The translations under genes and the position numbers were made by a program. From NCBI GenBank assembly GCA_025352965.1, contig JANXRP010000195.1, forward strand, positions 1-35,717: 35,717 bases of DNA, read 5' to 3'. The notes under the pieces are model-generated. The model worked only from the letters and a program-made list of their open reading frames with translations. It did not search any database and was not told the DNA's origin. Below, piece after piece: positions 19,195-27,776 of the stretch. This DNA comes from Comamonadaceae bacterium. GTDB taxonomy: Bacteria > Pseudomonadota > Gammaproteobacteria > Burkholderiales > Burkholderiaceae_C. Each line of letters begins with the position of its first letter. The stretch's first letter is position 1.

Positions 19195-20151
19195 ATGATG
19201 AAAAATTTTGCTTTTGTATTTCCAGGCCAAGGTTCGCAGTCAGTTGGCATGCTGGATGCGTGGGGTGATCATCCTGCGGTTGTTGCGGTGCTGAGTGAGG
19301 CATCCGATGCGCTGTCGCAAGATGTAGGTAAGTTGATTCGAGAGGGATCCAAGGAGGAGTTGGCACTTACCACGAATACGCAGCCTGTGATGTTGGTGGC
19401 AGGTGTTGCGGCCTATCGCGCGTGGTTGCATGAAGGCGGTGCTGTGCCTGCAATGGTGGCGGGGCACTCATTGGGTGAATACTCGGCGCTGGTGGCAGCA
19501 GGGTCGCTCACCTTGACGCAAGCAGCGCCGTTAGTGCGTTTGCGAGCTGCTGCAATGCAAGAGGCCGTGCCCGTGGGGGTGGGAGCGATGGCGGCTATCT
19601 TGGGGATGGCAGTAGGCCGCGTGAATGAGCTTTGCGCCCTAGTCACCGCAAGCTTTGGCGCTGAGAGTACGGAAACGGTGGAGGCGGCGAACTTTAATGA
19701 CCCTATGCAAACAGTGATTTCGGGTAGCAAAGCCGCTGTGGATAAGGCCTGCGAGGCATTGAAGGCTGCTGGAGCCAAGCGCGCATTGCTGCTCCCCGTA
19801 TCTGCGCCGTTCCACTCAAGCTTGATGCGCCCTGCGGCTGAGAGACTCTTTAAAAAATTGGTGGATATCAACCTGCTTGCGCCGCAGATACCGCTGCTTA
19901 ATAACGTTGATGTGGCGATTGAGTCTGATCCAGCGCGCATTAAAGATGCGCTTTATCGCCAAGCTTTTGGCGCTGTGCGCTGGGTGGAGTCTGTGCAGGC
20001 GATGCGCGCCAGCGGCGTTCAAGTGATTGTCGAGTGTGGACCTGGTAAAGTTTTGTCGGGGATGGTGAAGCGAATTAATGCTGACATTGCATCCAGCGCC
20101 GTGTTGGATTTGGATAGCTTGCAAGAATCTAAAAATATTTTGCAAAATTAG
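19195..20151 (+). CDS. fabD: Malonyl-CoA:ACP transacylase
   Basis: FabD loads malonyl groups onto acyl carrier protein. The 318-residue protein has the oxyanion motif FPGQGSQSVGM, the nucleophile Ser 92 in GHSLGEYSALV and the catalytic His 207 in SAPFHSSLM, at positions near those of E. coli. The start is ATG 19195 or the next ATG 19198. Normally fabG, acpP and fabF follow; here the next gene, 162 bases on, is ribosomal rplN. The fab operon is therefore cut after its third gene and the remaining genes must lie elsewhere. Confidence 0.97.
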   Translation: MMKNFAFVFPGQGSQSVGMLDAWGDHPAVVAVLSEASDALSQDVGKLIREGSKEELALTTNTQPVMLVAGVAAYRAWLHEGGAVPAMVAGHSLGEYSALVAAGSLTLTQAAPLVRLRAAAMQEAVPVGVGAMAAILGMAVGRVNELCALVTASFGAESTETVEAANFNDPMQTVISGSKAAVDKACEALKAAGAKRALLLPVSAPFHSSLMRPAAERLFKKLVDINLLAPQIPLLNNVDVAIESDPARIKDALYRQAFGAVRWVESVQAMRASGVQVIVECGPGKVLSGMVKRINADIASSAVLDLDSLQESKNILQN

Positions 20152-20181
20152 TTGACGGGGCAATAAAAGACGCGCTATAAT
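20152..20181 (+). promoter_or_regulatory. Strong sigma-70 promoter for the spc operon
   Basis: TTGACG (20152-20157) and a perfect TATAAT (20176-20181) are 18 bases apart. The -35 begins one base after the fabD stop. It lies about 130 bases before rplN and gives the spc-alpha ribosomal genes their own promoter, needed since the S10 operon does not precede them here. Confidence 0.85.
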
Positions 20182-20188
20182 CGAAGGC

Positions 20189-20313
20189 TTCGCGGTTAAA
20201 GAGTTTCAATGACTGCGAAATCAGCTCAAGCGGAGGGGTTGTCTTAATAGATAGCTTCAACGACGGGACCAAGACTAACTGGGTGTCCAGTACAAGTTGG
20301 AAAAATAGATAAC
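20189..20313 (+). promoter_or_regulatory. Untranslated leader of rplN with possible stems
   Basis: This roughly 125-base leader follows the promoter. TTCGCG (20189-20194) can pair with TGCGAA (20214-20219), including one G-T pair. GTCTT (20241-20245) can pair with AAGAC (20271-20275), extended by GTT with AAC across a bulge. GGAC (20266-20269) with GTCC (20285-20288) competes with the latter. No AUG-started frame or remnant of rpsQ is visible. It may be an ordinary leader or a binding site for a spc-operon repressor such as S8; I cannot tell which. Confidence 0.4.
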
Positions 20314-20682
20314 ATGATCCAAACAGAATCTCGATTAGAGGTTGCCGATAACACAGGTGCTAAATCTGTGCTTTGCATTAAGGTGCTCGGCGGCTCCAAG
20401 CGTCGCTACGCTAGCGTAGGCGATGTCATCAAGGTCAGCATTAAAGAAGCTGCGCCGCGTGGTCGCGTCAAAAAAGGCGAGATCTACAGTGCTGTGGTTG
20501 TTCGTACTGCTAAAGGTATCCGCCGTGCGGATGGCTCTTTGGTCAAGTTCGACAGCAATGCTGCCGTTCTCTTGAACGCAAAATTAGAGCCTATTGGCAC
20601 TCGCATTTTCGGACCAGTCACGCGTGAATTGCGTACTGAGAAGTTCATGAAGATCGTGTCTTTGGCGCCTGAAGTTTTGTAA
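20314..20682 (+). CDS. rplN: 50S ribosomal protein L14
   Basis: L14 sits at the subunit interface and contacts 16S rRNA and L19. The 122-residue protein has the typical start [20 protein letters not shown] and the motif [20 protein letters not shown]; the length is normal. It is the first gene of the spc operon. The S10-operon genes that normally precede it (through rpmC and rpsQ) are absent; fabD precedes instead. Confidence 0.98.
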   Translation: MIQTESRLEVADNTGAKSVLCIKVLGGSKRRYASVGDVIKVSIKEAAPRGRVKKGEIYSAVVVRTAKGIRRADGSLVKFDSNAAVLLNAKLEPIGTRIFGPVTRELRTEKFMKIVSLAPEVL

Positions 20683-20696
20683 AAGGCTGCATAGAT

Positions 20697-21038
20697 ATGA
20701 ATAAGATTAAAACGGGTGACGAGGTTATCGTCATTGCAGGAAAAGATAAGGCTAAGCGCGGCGTGGTTATCTCTCGCGCTGATGACAGTCATCTGGTTAT
20801 TGATGGTGTGAATGTTGCTAAAAAGCACACGAAGCCAAATCCAATGAAAAATGTGACCGGTGGCATTGTCGATAAAACAATGCCCATCCATCAGTCCAAT
20901 GTTGCCATCTTCAATACCGCAAGCGGTAAGGCTGATCGCGTGGGCATTAAGACTTTGGCTGACGGTACGCGTGTTCGTGTTTACAAATCTAGCGGAGAAG
21001 AGATCAAATCGGTCGTTCCTGCTAAAAAGTCTGCGTGA
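20697..21038 (+). CDS. rplX: 50S ribosomal protein L24
   Basis: L24 is an assembly initiator that binds the 5' end of 23S rRNA. The 113-residue product has the KOW motif near its N-terminus ([20 protein letters not shown]) and the following [17 protein letters not shown]. Gap from rplN is 14 bases, containing AAGG, and rplE follows after 11. Its extended C-terminal half is usual for proteobacterial L24. Confidence 0.97.
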   Translation: MNKIKTGDEVIVIAGKDKAKRGVVISRADDSHLVIDGVNVAKKHTKPNPMKNVTGGIVDKTMPIHQSNVAIFNTASGKADRVGIKTLADGTRVRVYKSSGEEIKSVVPAKKSA

Positions 21039-21049
21039 GGTTAAATTAA

Positions 21050-21589
21050 ATGGCACGTTTACAACAAATTTATCGTGAGAAGTTGGCGCCTGAGTTGGCC
21101 GCCAAGTTTGGTTACACGACTCCAATGCAAGTCCCTCGCTTAACCAAAATTACCTTGAATATGGGTGTGGGTGAAGCGGTTGCGGACAAAAAAATCCTCG
21201 ACAACGCAGTTGCTGATTTGACAAAGATTGCAGGTCAAAAGCCTGTGGTTACCAAAGCTAAAAAAGCGATTGCAGGTTTCAAGATTCGTCAAGATCTGCC
21301 GATTGGCTGCATGGTGACGTTGCGTGGCGTTCAAATGTACGAGTTTTTGGATCGTTTTGTAACGATCGCTCTGCCGCGCGTTCGTGACTTCCGTGGCATT
21401 TCTGGTCGCGCATTCGATGGTCGTGGCAACTACAACATCGGTGTGAAAGAGCAGATCATTTTCCCTGAAATTGAATACGACAAGGTGGATGCTTTGCGTG
21501 GTCTCAATATCAGTATCACCACAACAGCGAAAACGGATGAAGAGTGCAAGGCGCTTTTGACTGGTTTCCGCTTCCCGTTTAAAAACTGA
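21050..21589 (+). CDS. rplE: 50S ribosomal protein L5
   Basis: L5 binds 5S rRNA in the central protuberance and contacts P-site tRNA. The 179-residue product matches the E. coli length. It shows the signature [20 protein letters not shown] and the C-terminal [24 protein letters not shown] lies about nine bases before ATG 21050. It continues the conserved order L14-L24-L5-S14. Confidence 0.98.
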   Translation: MARLQQIYREKLAPELAAKFGYTTPMQVPRLTKITLNMGVGEAVADKKILDNAVADLTKIAGQKPVVTKAKKAIAGFKIRQDLPIGCMVTLRGVQMYEFLDRFVTIALPRVRDFRGISGRAFDGRGNYNIGVKEQIIFPEIEYDKVDALRGLNISITTTAKTDEECKALLTGFRFPFKN

Positions 21590-21597
21590 GGTGCAAT

Positions 21598-21903
21598 GTG
21601 GCTAAACAAGCATTAATTCAGCGTGAACTCAAGCGTGATACTTTGGTTGCAAAATTTGCTGCCAAGTATGCTGAGTACAAAGCAATATCTAAAGACGCAA
21701 AGAAAACCGAAGACGAGCGTGCTGCTGCACGTTTGGCTTTGCAAAAAATGCCGCGTAATGCCAATCCAACTCGTCAGCGTAATCGCTGCGAATTGACTGG
21801 TCGCCCGCGTGGTACTTTCCGTCAATTCGGCTTGGCTCGCGCCAAGATTCGTGAAATGGCTTTTGTCGGGGAAATTCCTGGCATCACCAAAGCCAGCTGG
21901 TAA
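21598..21903 (+). CDS. rpsN: 30S ribosomal protein S14
   Basis: S14 belongs to the head of the small subunit. The 101-residue form is the long, zinc-free type: the C-terminal part [20 protein letters not shown] has only one Cys. The start is GTG 21598 after GAGG; the overlapping ATG at 21596 is in another frame that stops after six codons. Only eight bases separate it from rplE. Confidence 0.97.
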   Translation: MAKQALIQRELKRDTLVAKFAAKYAEYKAISKDAKKTEDERAAARLALQKMPRNANPTRQRNRCELTGRPRGTFRQFGLARAKIREMAFVGEIPGITKASW

Positions 21904-21918
21904 TTAGGAGAACAAATA

Positions 21919-22314
21919 ATGAGCATGAGTGATCCTATTGCCGATTTGTTGACACGTATTCGTAATGCGCAAGCGGTTGCGAAGCCTGTGGTGACGGTGC
22001 CTTCTTCTAAAGTGAAGATTGCCATTACACAAGTGTTGGCTGACGAAGGTTATATTGATGGTTTCAAAGTTAAAACTGAAGGTGGCAAGTCCGAACTTGA
22101 GATTGCTTTGAAATACTACGCAGGCCGTCCTGTGATTGAGCGTATTGAGCGTGTTAGCCGTCCTGGTTTACGTGTCTACAAGGGCTCTGATGCAATTCCG
22201 CAGGTGATGAATGGTTTGGGTGTGGCGATTGTCACCACGCCTAAAGGTGTCATGACCGATCGCAAGGCTCGCGCTAACGGCGTGGGTGGCGAAGTTCTTT
22301 GCTACGTCGCTTAA
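21919..22314 (+). CDS. rpsH: 30S ribosomal protein S8
   Basis: S8 binds the central domain of 16S rRNA and, in E. coli, represses the spc operon by binding the message near rplE. The 131-residue protein starts [20 protein letters not shown] and ends [12 protein letters not shown], with [20 protein letters not shown] between. AGGAG lies eight bases before ATG 21919, which favours it over ATG 21925. I did not find a clear copy of the E. coli S8 operator. Confidence 0.98.
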   Translation: MSMSDPIADLLTRIRNAQAVAKPVVTVPSSKVKIAITQVLADEGYIDGFKVKTEGGKSELEIALKYYAGRPVIERIERVSRPGLRVYKGSDAIPQVMNGLGVAIVTTPKGVMTDRKARANGVGGEVLCYVA

Positions 22315-22330
22315 AGAGAGGCAGAATAAA

Positions 22331-22864
22331 ATGTCCCGTGTCGGCAAAATGCCCGTAACCATTCCTGCAGGTGTAGAGTTTGGTATCAAAGAAAACATCA
22401 TCAGCATCAAGGGCGCTGGTGGTACATTGAGTATGGCGCAGCATGCGTCAGTTACTATTCAAAATGATGCAGGCAAAATTAGTTTTTCGCCCGTGAATGA
22501 TTCTCGCGAAGCAAATGCGATGAGCGGCACCTTGCGCCAGTTGGTGAATAACATGGTCGTCGGTGTGAGCAAAGGTTTTGAGAAAAAGCTAAGCTTGGTT
22601 GGCGTGGGTTACAAAGCTCAAGCGACTGGCAATAAGCTCAACTTAACCGTTGGTTATTCTCATCCTGTTAATTTTGATATGCCTGCTGGCATCAAAGTCG
22701 CAACGCCAACGCCGACTGAAATTTTGATTTCTGGTGCTGATCGTCAACGCGTTGGTCAGATTGCTGCTGAAATTCGTGCGGTACGTCCTCCTGAACCTTA
22801 TAAGGGTAAGGGTATTCGTTACGTCGATGAGCGCATCACGATCAAAGAGACTAAGAAGAAATAA
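22331..22864 (+). CDS. rplF: 50S ribosomal protein L6
   Basis: L6 lies near the sarcin-ricin loop and factor-binding site. The 177-residue product has the E. coli length. It starts [18 protein letters not shown] and ends with the family signature [21 protein letters not shown] chose ATG 22331 after AGAGAGG, because the longer frame from 22286 would run into rpsH and add a non-family extension. Confidence 0.98.
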   Translation: MSRVGKMPVTIPAGVEFGIKENIISIKGAGGTLSMAQHASVTIQNDAGKISFSPVNDSREANAMSGTLRQLVNNMVVGVSKGFEKKLSLVGVGYKAQATGNKLNLTVGYSHPVNFDMPAGIKVATPTPTEILISGADRQRVGQIAAEIRAVRPPEPYKGKGIRYVDERITIKETKKK

Positions 22865-22872
22865 GGATAGCT

Positions 22873-23241
22873 ATGATGTTGACCAAAAAAGAACAGCGTT
22901 TGCGCCGTGCACGTCAGACCCGTATTCGTATCTCGAAACAAGAAGTTGCTCGTTTGTCGGTAAACCGTACCAATACGCATATTTACGCAACCTTGGTGTC
23001 AGTAGATGGCACGACTGTGTTGGCTTCGGCCTCTACTGTGGAGGCATCTGTTCGTACTTCTCTTGGCGGCTCAGGCAAGGGTGCTACTACTGCCGCGGCA
23101 ACAGCTATTGGAACGCGTATTGCAGAAAAGGCGAAAGCGGCTGGCGTTGAGCGTGTGGCTTTCGACCGCGCAGGTTTTGCATATCACGGTCGCGTGAAGG
23201 CTTTGGCCGAAGCGGCACGTGCTGCTGGTCTCCAGTTCTAA
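22873..23241 (+). CDS. rplR: 50S ribosomal protein L18
   Basis: L18 works with L5 and L25 to hold 5S rRNA. The 122-residue product has the basic N-terminus [16 protein letters not shown] and the conserved [18 protein letters not shown], with [20 protein letters not shown] near the end. ATG 22873 lies five bases after AAGGA; ATG 22876 directly behind it is equally possible. Confidence 0.97.
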   Translation: MMLTKKEQRLRRARQTRIRISKQEVARLSVNRTNTHIYATLVSVDGTTVLASASTVEASVRTSLGGSGKGATTAAATAIGTRIAEKAKAAGVERVAFDRAGFAYHGRVKALAEAARAAGLQF

Positions 23242-23271
23242 GCAGCTGACTGCATACAAGGAATTATCAAA

Positions 23272-23790
23272 ATGGCAAAAATTCAAGCAAAACCAGCAGA
23301 TCCAGCTCGCGATGATGGCATGCGCGAAAAGATGATCGCGATTAACCGCGTGACTAAAGTGGTGAAGGGTGGTCGTATTTTGGGCTTCGCGGCATTGGTC
23401 GTGGTTGGCGACGGCGATGGTCGTGTCGGCATGGGCAAAGGCAAAACAAAAGAAGTGCCAGTTGCTGTGCAAAAAGCTATGGAACAAGCGCGTCGTAATT
23501 TGATCAAGGTGTCGCTCAAAAATGGCACGATTCACCATACGGTGATGGGTCAACACGGCGCAGCTAATGTGATGTTGGCAGCGGCTCCAAAAGGAACTGG
23601 CATTATTGCTGGTGGACCAATGCGTGCGGTTTTCGAAGTGATGGGGATCACAGATATCGTTGCAAAAAGCCATGGTTCAACAAACCCATACAACATGGTT
23701 CGTGCGACGTTAGATGCGCTCAAGCGTTCGACGACGCCATCTGAAGTCGCAGCGAAGCGCGGCAAGTCTGTTGAAGACATTTTTGTTTGA
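23272..23790 (+). CDS. rpsE: 30S ribosomal protein S5
   Basis: S5 contributes to decoding accuracy and to the mRNA entry channel. The 172-residue protein shows [20 protein letters not shown] (double-stranded RNA-binding part) and the signature [20 protein letters not shown]. It ends [20 protein letters not shown] followed by a short tail. AAGGA lies upstream. Its place between L18 and L30 is standard. Confidence 0.98.
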   Translation: MAKIQAKPADPARDDGMREKMIAINRVTKVVKGGRILGFAALVVVGDGDGRVGMGKGKTKEVPVAVQKAMEQARRNLIKVSLKNGTIHHTVMGQHGAANVMLAAAPKGTGIIAGGPMRAVFEVMGITDIVAKSHGSTNPYNMVRATLDALKRSTTPSEVAAKRGKSVEDIFV

Positions 23791-23802
23791 AAGTAGTCCA
23801 TC

Positions 23803-23985
23803 ATGACAGCAACTACCTCCGTAAAAATTCAATTGGTTCGTAGCCCTATTGGCTGCAAAGAATCTCATCGTGCAACCGTTCGTGGCTTGGGTTTACGCAA
23901 AATCCGTAGCACTAGCGAATTGCAAGATACGCCAGCCGTGCGCGGCATGATCAACAAGATTAGTTACTTGGTTAAAGTAATTTAA
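23803..23985 (+). CDS. rpmD: 50S ribosomal protein L30
   Basis: A 60-residue product with the L30 pattern: [20 protein letters not shown], then [14 protein letters not shown], and the ending [13 protein letters not shown]30 binds the large-subunit rRNA. It lies 12 bases after rpsE and 22 before rplO, the conserved spc order. Though short, the match over the full length is clear. Confidence 0.96.
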   Translation: MTATTSVKIQLVRSPIGCKESHRATVRGLGLRKIRSTSELQDTPAVRGMINKISYLVKVI

Positions 23986-24007
23986 CTTACAGCTTTAGGT
24001 GATACAC

Positions 24008-24439
24008 ATGGAACTCAATAGCATTTCTCCAGCCGCGGGCGCCAAGCACGCGAAGCGCCGTGTCGGTCGTGGCATCGGTTCTGGCCTAGGTAAAACTGCA
24101 GGCCGTGGTCATAAAGGCCAGAAGTCACGCTCTGGTGGCTTTCACAAAGTTGGCTTTGAAGGCGGCCAAATGCCAATGCATCGCCGCTTGCCAAAGCGCG
24201 GGTTTAAATCTACTACGCTGCGTTTTAATGCTGAAATTACATTAACAACGTTAGAGATGTTGGGTGCGCCAGAGGTTGACATGTTGACATTGAAGCAAGC
24301 TGGTTTGGTCGGTGAATTGATTCGTGTTGTGAAGGTAGTGAAAACAGGTTCTTTGACCAAGGCTGTTAAGTTGACGGGTATTGGTGCAACACTGGGTGCT
24401 AAGACTGCTATTGAAGCAGTCGGCGGTACGTTTGCGTAA
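24008..24439 (+). CDS. rplO: 50S ribosomal protein L15
   Basis: L15 is a late assembly protein with a long basic tail reaching into the subunit. The 143-residue product has the signature [20 protein letters not shown], then [19 protein letters not shown] and [20 protein letters not shown] 24008 matches the family start; GTG 23999 just upstream is in frame but less likely. Confidence 0.97.
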   Translation: MELNSISPAAGAKHAKRRVGRGIGSGLGKTAGRGHKGQKSRSGGFHKVGFEGGQMPMHRRLPKRGFKSTTLRFNAEITLTTLEMLGAPEVDMLTLKQAGLVGELIRVVKVVKTGSLTKAVKLTGIGATLGAKTAIEAVGGTFA

Positions 24440-24459
24440 TCTATAGAAGAGACTCATTC

Positions 24460-25767
24460 GTGGCAACAGCAGCACTAGCAAAAACTAACAAATTTGGTGA
24501 CCTGAAAAGTAGGCTCATCTTTTTGTTGCTGGCGCTACTTGTTTATCGTCTGGGCTCTCATATCCCTGTTCCTGGGATTGATCCAGTTGCATTGCAAAAA
24601 TTATTTAAAGATCAGCAAGGCGGCATATTAAGCTTATTTAATATGTTCTCTGGTGGCGCATTATCGCGTTTCTCAGTATTCGCTTTGGGTATCATGCCCT
24701 ATATTTCTTCTTCGATTGTTATTCAGTTATTTCAATATGTTGTGCCGCATTTCCAGCAGTTACAAAAAGAAGGTGAGTCGGGTCGTAGAAAAATTACTCA
24801 ATATACGCGATATGCAACATTAGGATTGGCTCTTTTCCAATCGTTAGGCATTGCTTTGGCACTTGAAAGTCAGGCTGGACTTGTGCTTGATCCTGGCTTT
24901 GGGTTTCGTATGTCGGCGATAGTTAGTTTGACTGCGGGCACCATGTTTTTAATGTGGCTGGGCGAACAAATTACTGAGCGCGGCCTAGGTAATGGTATTT
25001 CAATTATTATTTTTTCGGGTATTGCTGCAGGTTTCCCTTCGGCTGTCGCAGGTTTGCTTGAGTTGGTTCGAACAGGTGCTATGAGCATACTGGTGGCGTT
25101 ATTAATTTCCGCTCTAGTGGTTGGCCTAACATATTTAGTTGTATTTATCGAGCGTGGGCAACGGAAAATTTTAGTTAACTATGCTAGGCGACAACAGGGT
25201 AATAAGGTGTATGGCGGTCAGTCTTCTCATTTGCCTTTGAAGCTAAATATGGCAGGTGTCATACCGCCAATCTTTGCCTCATCAATCATTTTGTTGCCAG
25301 CAACCATTGTGGGTTGGTTTAGTGCTGGTGAATCGATGCGATGGTTAAAAGATATTGCTTCGACCCTTCGTCCAGGGCAGCCTATTTATGTATTGTTATA
25401 TGCGGCTGCAATTGTTTTCTTTTGCTTCTTCTATACCGCACTCGTATTTAATAGCAAAGAGACTGCGGATAATTTAAAAAAGAGTGGTGGCTTTGTACCG
25501 GGTATTAGGCCTGGGGATCAAACAGCACGCTTTATTGACAAAATATTAGTTAGATTAACGGTATCGGGCGCAATTTATATAACTATCGTGTGTCTAATTC
25601 CCGAATTTTTGATTTTAAAATATAATGTCCCATTTAATTTTGGCGGAACTTCTTTATTGATTGTGGTGGTGGTTGCGATGGATTTTATGGCTCAAGTGCA
25701 GAATTATTTGATGAGCCAGCAATATGAATCGTTGTTGAAAAAATCCAGTTTTAAGACCACAATTTAA
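24460..25767 (+). CDS. secY: Protein translocase channel subunit SecY
   Basis: SecY forms the inner-membrane protein-conducting channel, with SecE (274) and SecG. The 435-residue protein has about ten membrane helices, the first being [20 protein letters not shown]. Conserved features include [32 protein letters not shown], and the cytosolic loop [19 protein letters not shown] that meets SecA and the ribosome. It begins with GTG 24460 after AGAAGAG. Codon choice here is visibly richer in TTA, ATT and AAT than in flanking ribosomal genes. Confidence 0.98.
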   Translation: MATAALAKTNKFGDLKSRLIFLLLALLVYRLGSHIPVPGIDPVALQKLFKDQQGGILSLFNMFSGGALSRFSVFALGIMPYISSSIVIQLFQYVVPHFQQLQKEGESGRRKITQYTRYATLGLALFQSLGIALALESQAGLVLDPGFGFRMSAIVSLTAGTMFLMWLGEQITERGLGNGISIIIFSGIAAGFPSAVAGLLELVRTGAMSILVALLISALVVGLTYLVVFIERGQRKILVNYARRQQGNKVYGGQSSHLPLKLNMAGVIPPIFASSIILLPATIVGWFSAGESMRWLKDIASTLRPGQPIYVLLYAAAIVFFCFFYTALVFNSKETADNLKKSGGFVPGIRPGDQTARFIDKILVRLTVSGAIYITIVCLIPEFLILKYNVPFNFGGTSLLIVVVVAMDFMAQVQNYLMSQQYESLLKKSSFKTTI

Positions 25768-25781
25768 ATAATAAATACCAG

Positions 25782-26000
25782 ATGTCTAAAGATGATGTGA
25801 TTCAAATGCAGGGTGAAATTTTGGAGAATTTACCCAATGCGACTTTCCGAGTTAAATTAGAAAATGGTCATATTGTCTTGGGGCATATTTCTGGAAAAAT
25901 GCGGATGCATTACATCCGTATTCTCCCTGGAGATAAAGTGACGGTTGAGTTAACGCCCTACGATTTATCGCGGGCACGTATTGTGTTTAGAGCGAAGTAG
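25782..26000 (+). CDS. infA: Translation initiation factor IF-1
   Basis: IF-1 blocks the A site during initiation. The 72-residue OB-fold protein has the standard sequence elements [20 protein letters not shown] and [20 protein letters not shown], and ends [13 protein letters not shown]. It lies 14 bases after secY in an AT-rich spacer without a visible Shine-Dalgarno, so it may rely on coupling to secY. Placement of infA between secY and rpmJ is typical of Betaproteobacteria. Confidence 0.98.
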   Translation: MSKDDVIQMQGEILENLPNATFRVKLENGHIVLGHISGKMRMHYIRILPGDKVTVELTPYDLSRARIVFRAK

Positions 26001-26037
26001 CTTAGGTAAGCTACTCGCATTTATAGGAGAGAGTGAA

Positions 26038-26151
26038 ATGAAAGTTTCCGCATCGGTTAAGAAAATTTGCCGTAATTGCAAAATCATTCGTCGCAAAGGC
26101 GTGGTTCGTGTTATTTGCACAGACCCCCGTCATAAGCAACGTCAAGGTTAA
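26038..26151 (+). CDS. rpmJ: 50S ribosomal protein L36 (zinc-binding form)
   Basis: A 37-residue product reading [15 protein letters not shown]... and ending [10 protein letters not shown]. Zinc ligands are visible as Cys 11, Cys 14, Cys 27 and His 32, so this is the zinc-containing (C+) form. AGGAGAGAG lies just upstream of ATG 26038. It is 37 bases after infA and 23 before rpsM, as expected for the end of the spc operon. Confidence 0.97.
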   Translation: MKVSASVKKICRNCKIIRRKGVVRVICTDPRHKQRQG

Positions 26152-26174
26152 TTTAATAGGTTTTAGAGGTATAT

Positions 26175-26540
26175 ATGGCACGTATCGCTGGTATTAATAT
26201 TCCACCCCATCAGCACGCTGAAATTGGGCTAACCGCTATTTTTGGTATTGGTCGCACACGTGCGCGCAAAATTTGCGTTGCTTGTGAAATTGCGTATTCC
26301 AAAAAAGTAAAAGATTTGACTGATGGCGATTTAGAAAAAATTCGCGACCAAATAGCTCTCTTCACGATCGAGGGTGACCTCCGTCGTGAAACAACGATGA
26401 ACATCAAGCGTTTGATGGATATTGGTTGCTACCGTGGTTTCCGTCACCGCCGTGGTTTGCCAATGCGTGGTCAGCGTACACGTACCAATGCACGTACCCG
26501 TAAAGGCCCGCGCAAGGCCGCTCAGTCACTCAAGAAATAA
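26175..26540 (+). CDS. rpsM: 30S ribosomal protein S13
   Basis: S13 forms bridges between subunits and touches P-site tRNA. The 121-residue product shows [18 protein letters not shown], the helix-turn [17 protein letters not shown], and the conserved tail [24 protein letters not shown] lies upstream of ATG 26175. In E. coli, S4 represses the alpha operon by binding a pseudoknot just before rpsM; here only 23 bases separate rpmJ and rpsM. Confidence 0.98.
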   Translation: MARIAGINIPPHQHAEIGLTAIFGIGRTRARKICVACEIAYSKKVKDLTDGDLEKIRDQIALFTIEGDLRRETTMNIKRLMDIGCYRGFRHRRGLPMRGQRTRTNARTRKGPRKAAQSLKK

Positions 26541-26554
26541 GAAAAGAGTAAATT

Positions 26555-26959
26555 ATGGCAAAAGCACCAGCTAACTCCGCATCGCAACGTGTTCGTAAAA
26601 AAGTCCGCAAAAATGTTGCAGATGGCATTGCGCACGTTCACGCCTCGTTTAATAACACCATCATCACAATTACTGATCGTCAAGGCAATTCTTTGGCATG
26701 GGCATCTTCTGGTGGTCAAGGCTTTAAAGGTTCACGTAAATCAACGCCATTTGCAGCCCAAGTTGCGTCTGAAGTTGCGGGTCGTGCTGCCCAAGAGCAA
26801 GGCATTAAAAACTTAGATGTTGAAATTAAAGGCCCGGGGCCTGGCCGTGAATCATCTGTGCGTGCTTTGGCTGCACTGGGTATTCGTATTAATCAAATCG
26901 CAGATGTGACACCGGTTCCGCACAATGGTTGCCGTCCACAAAAGCGTCGTCGTATTTAA
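26555..26959 (+). CDS. rpsK: 30S ribosomal protein S11
   Basis: S11 belongs to the platform near the mRNA exit. The 134-residue product shows [20 protein letters not shown], then [20 protein letters not shown] and the ending [14 protein letters not shown], all typical. It lies 14 bases after rpsM. A 104-base spacer with two strong hairpins follows before rpsD, which is larger than the gaps elsewhere in this operon. Confidence 0.98.
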   Translation: MAKAPANSASQRVRKKVRKNVADGIAHVHASFNNTIITITDRQGNSLAWASSGGQGFKGSRKSTPFAAQVASEVAGRAAQEQGIKNLDVEIKGPGPGRESSVRALAALGIRINQIADVTPVPHNGCRPQKRRRI

Positions 26960-26997
26960 ATTTAATACGCCGTCTATTTTTCAACCGCAAGCCCACC

Positions 26998-27038
26998 GCT
27001 AGTTTGATTCAAACTAGCTCCCATTATGAAAATAATGG
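26998..27038 (+). promoter_or_regulatory. Paired hairpins upstream of rpsD (candidate S4 autoregulatory leader)
   Basis: GCTAGTTTG (26998-27006) pairs perfectly with CAAACTAGC (27010-27018), a 9-bp stem with a three-base loop. Two bases later CCATTAT (27021-27027) pairs with ATAATGG (27032-27038) around a GAAA tetraloop. The rpsD ribosome site AAGGAA follows about 15 bases later. Neither stem has a T-run, so termination is unlikely. S4 is the known alpha-operon repressor in other bacteria, which makes it the obvious candidate ligand; this is inference. Confidence 0.6.
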
Positions 27039-27063
27039 CAGATGACACAAAAAGGAAATTAAA

Positions 27064-27687
27064 GTGGCACGTTACTTAGGCCCTAAGGCCAAACTCTCCC
27101 GCCGTGAAGGCACTGACCTTTTCTTGAAGAGCGCTCGCCGCTCTATCAGTGATAAGGCGAAATTTGACTCTAAACCAGGTCAGCATGGTCGCACTTCAGG
27201 TCAGCGCACATCAGACTTCGGCTTGCAATTGCGTGAAAAGCAAAAAGTGAAGCGTATGTATGGCGTGTTGGAGCGCCAATTCCGTCGTTACTTTGAAGAG
27301 GCGGATCGCCGTAAAGGAAATTCAGGCTCTAACTTGCTGGCTCTACTGGAGTCACGCTTAGACAATGTGGTTTACCGCATGGGCTTCGCTTCTACTCGTG
27401 CAGAAGCCCGTCAATTGGTATCGCACAAAGCGATTTTGATTAACGGTCAATCTAACAACATCCCATCAGCCGTTGTTAAAGTCGGTGATTTGATTTCTGT
27501 CCGTGAAAAATCAAAGAAACAACTGCGTATTGCCGAGGCGTTGCAGCTTGCCACTCAAATTGGCTTGCCTGCCTGGGTTGAGGTGAGCGTTGACAAAGTT
27601 GAAGGCGTGTTCAAAAAATCGCCTGATCGCGATGAATTTGGTGCTGACATTAACGAATCACTCATTGTTGAGTTGTACTCACGTTAA
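27064..27687 (+). CDS. rpsD: 30S ribosomal protein S4
   Basis: S4 is a primary 16S rRNA-binding protein that nucleates small-subunit assembly. The 207-residue protein has [20 protein letters not shown] and [20 protein letters not shown], and the S4 RNA-binding domain at [20 protein letters not shown] with [10 protein letters not shown]. No Cys zinc site is present at the N-terminus. The start is GTG 27064 after AAGGAA. Both the GTG start and the hairpins upstream fit translational control. Confidence 0.98.
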   Translation: MARYLGPKAKLSRREGTDLFLKSARRSISDKAKFDSKPGQHGRTSGQRTSDFGLQLREKQKVKRMYGVLERQFRRYFEEADRRKGNSGSNLLALLESRLDNVVYRMGFASTRAEARQLVSHKAILINGQSNNIPSAVVKVGDLISVREKSKKQLRIAEALQLATQIGLPAWVEVSVDKVEGVFKKSPDRDEFGADINESLIVELYSR

Positions 27688-27695
27688 AATTAAAG

Positions 27696-27747
27696 GTTGG
27701 CCGATTTTTACGGCTAACGATAGCTTGACTGCTTATTTTTATAAGCA
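27696..27747 (+). promoter_or_regulatory. Paired hairpins upstream of rpoA
   Basis: GTTGGCCG (27696-27703) pairs with CGGCTAAC (27711-27718) in an 8-bp stem with one G-T pair. Then TGCTTAT (27730-27736) pairs with ATAAGCA (27741-27747) around TTTT. The rpoA ribosome site AAAGG lies about 20 bases later. No T-run follows either stem. Possible roles are mRNA processing or tuning of rpoA translation relative to the ribosomal genes. Confidence 0.5.
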
Positions 27748-27776
27748 CCTAAAGAACAATTTACAAAGGTAATCCC

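Noticed and set aside
20199-20312. Open frame of about 37 codons in the rplN leader that ends just before the rplN start
   Set aside because: It has no ATG and only a late in-frame GTG, so a leader peptide cannot be supported.
20484-21125. 213-codon minus-strand frame opposite rplN, rplX and the start of rplE
   Set aside because: It spans three certain ribosomal genes and their spacers on the other strand and resembles no protein I know.
23071-23673. 200-codon minus-strand frame opposite rplR and rpsE
   Set aside because: His- and Phe-rich shadow product of two certain genes, with no supporting signal.
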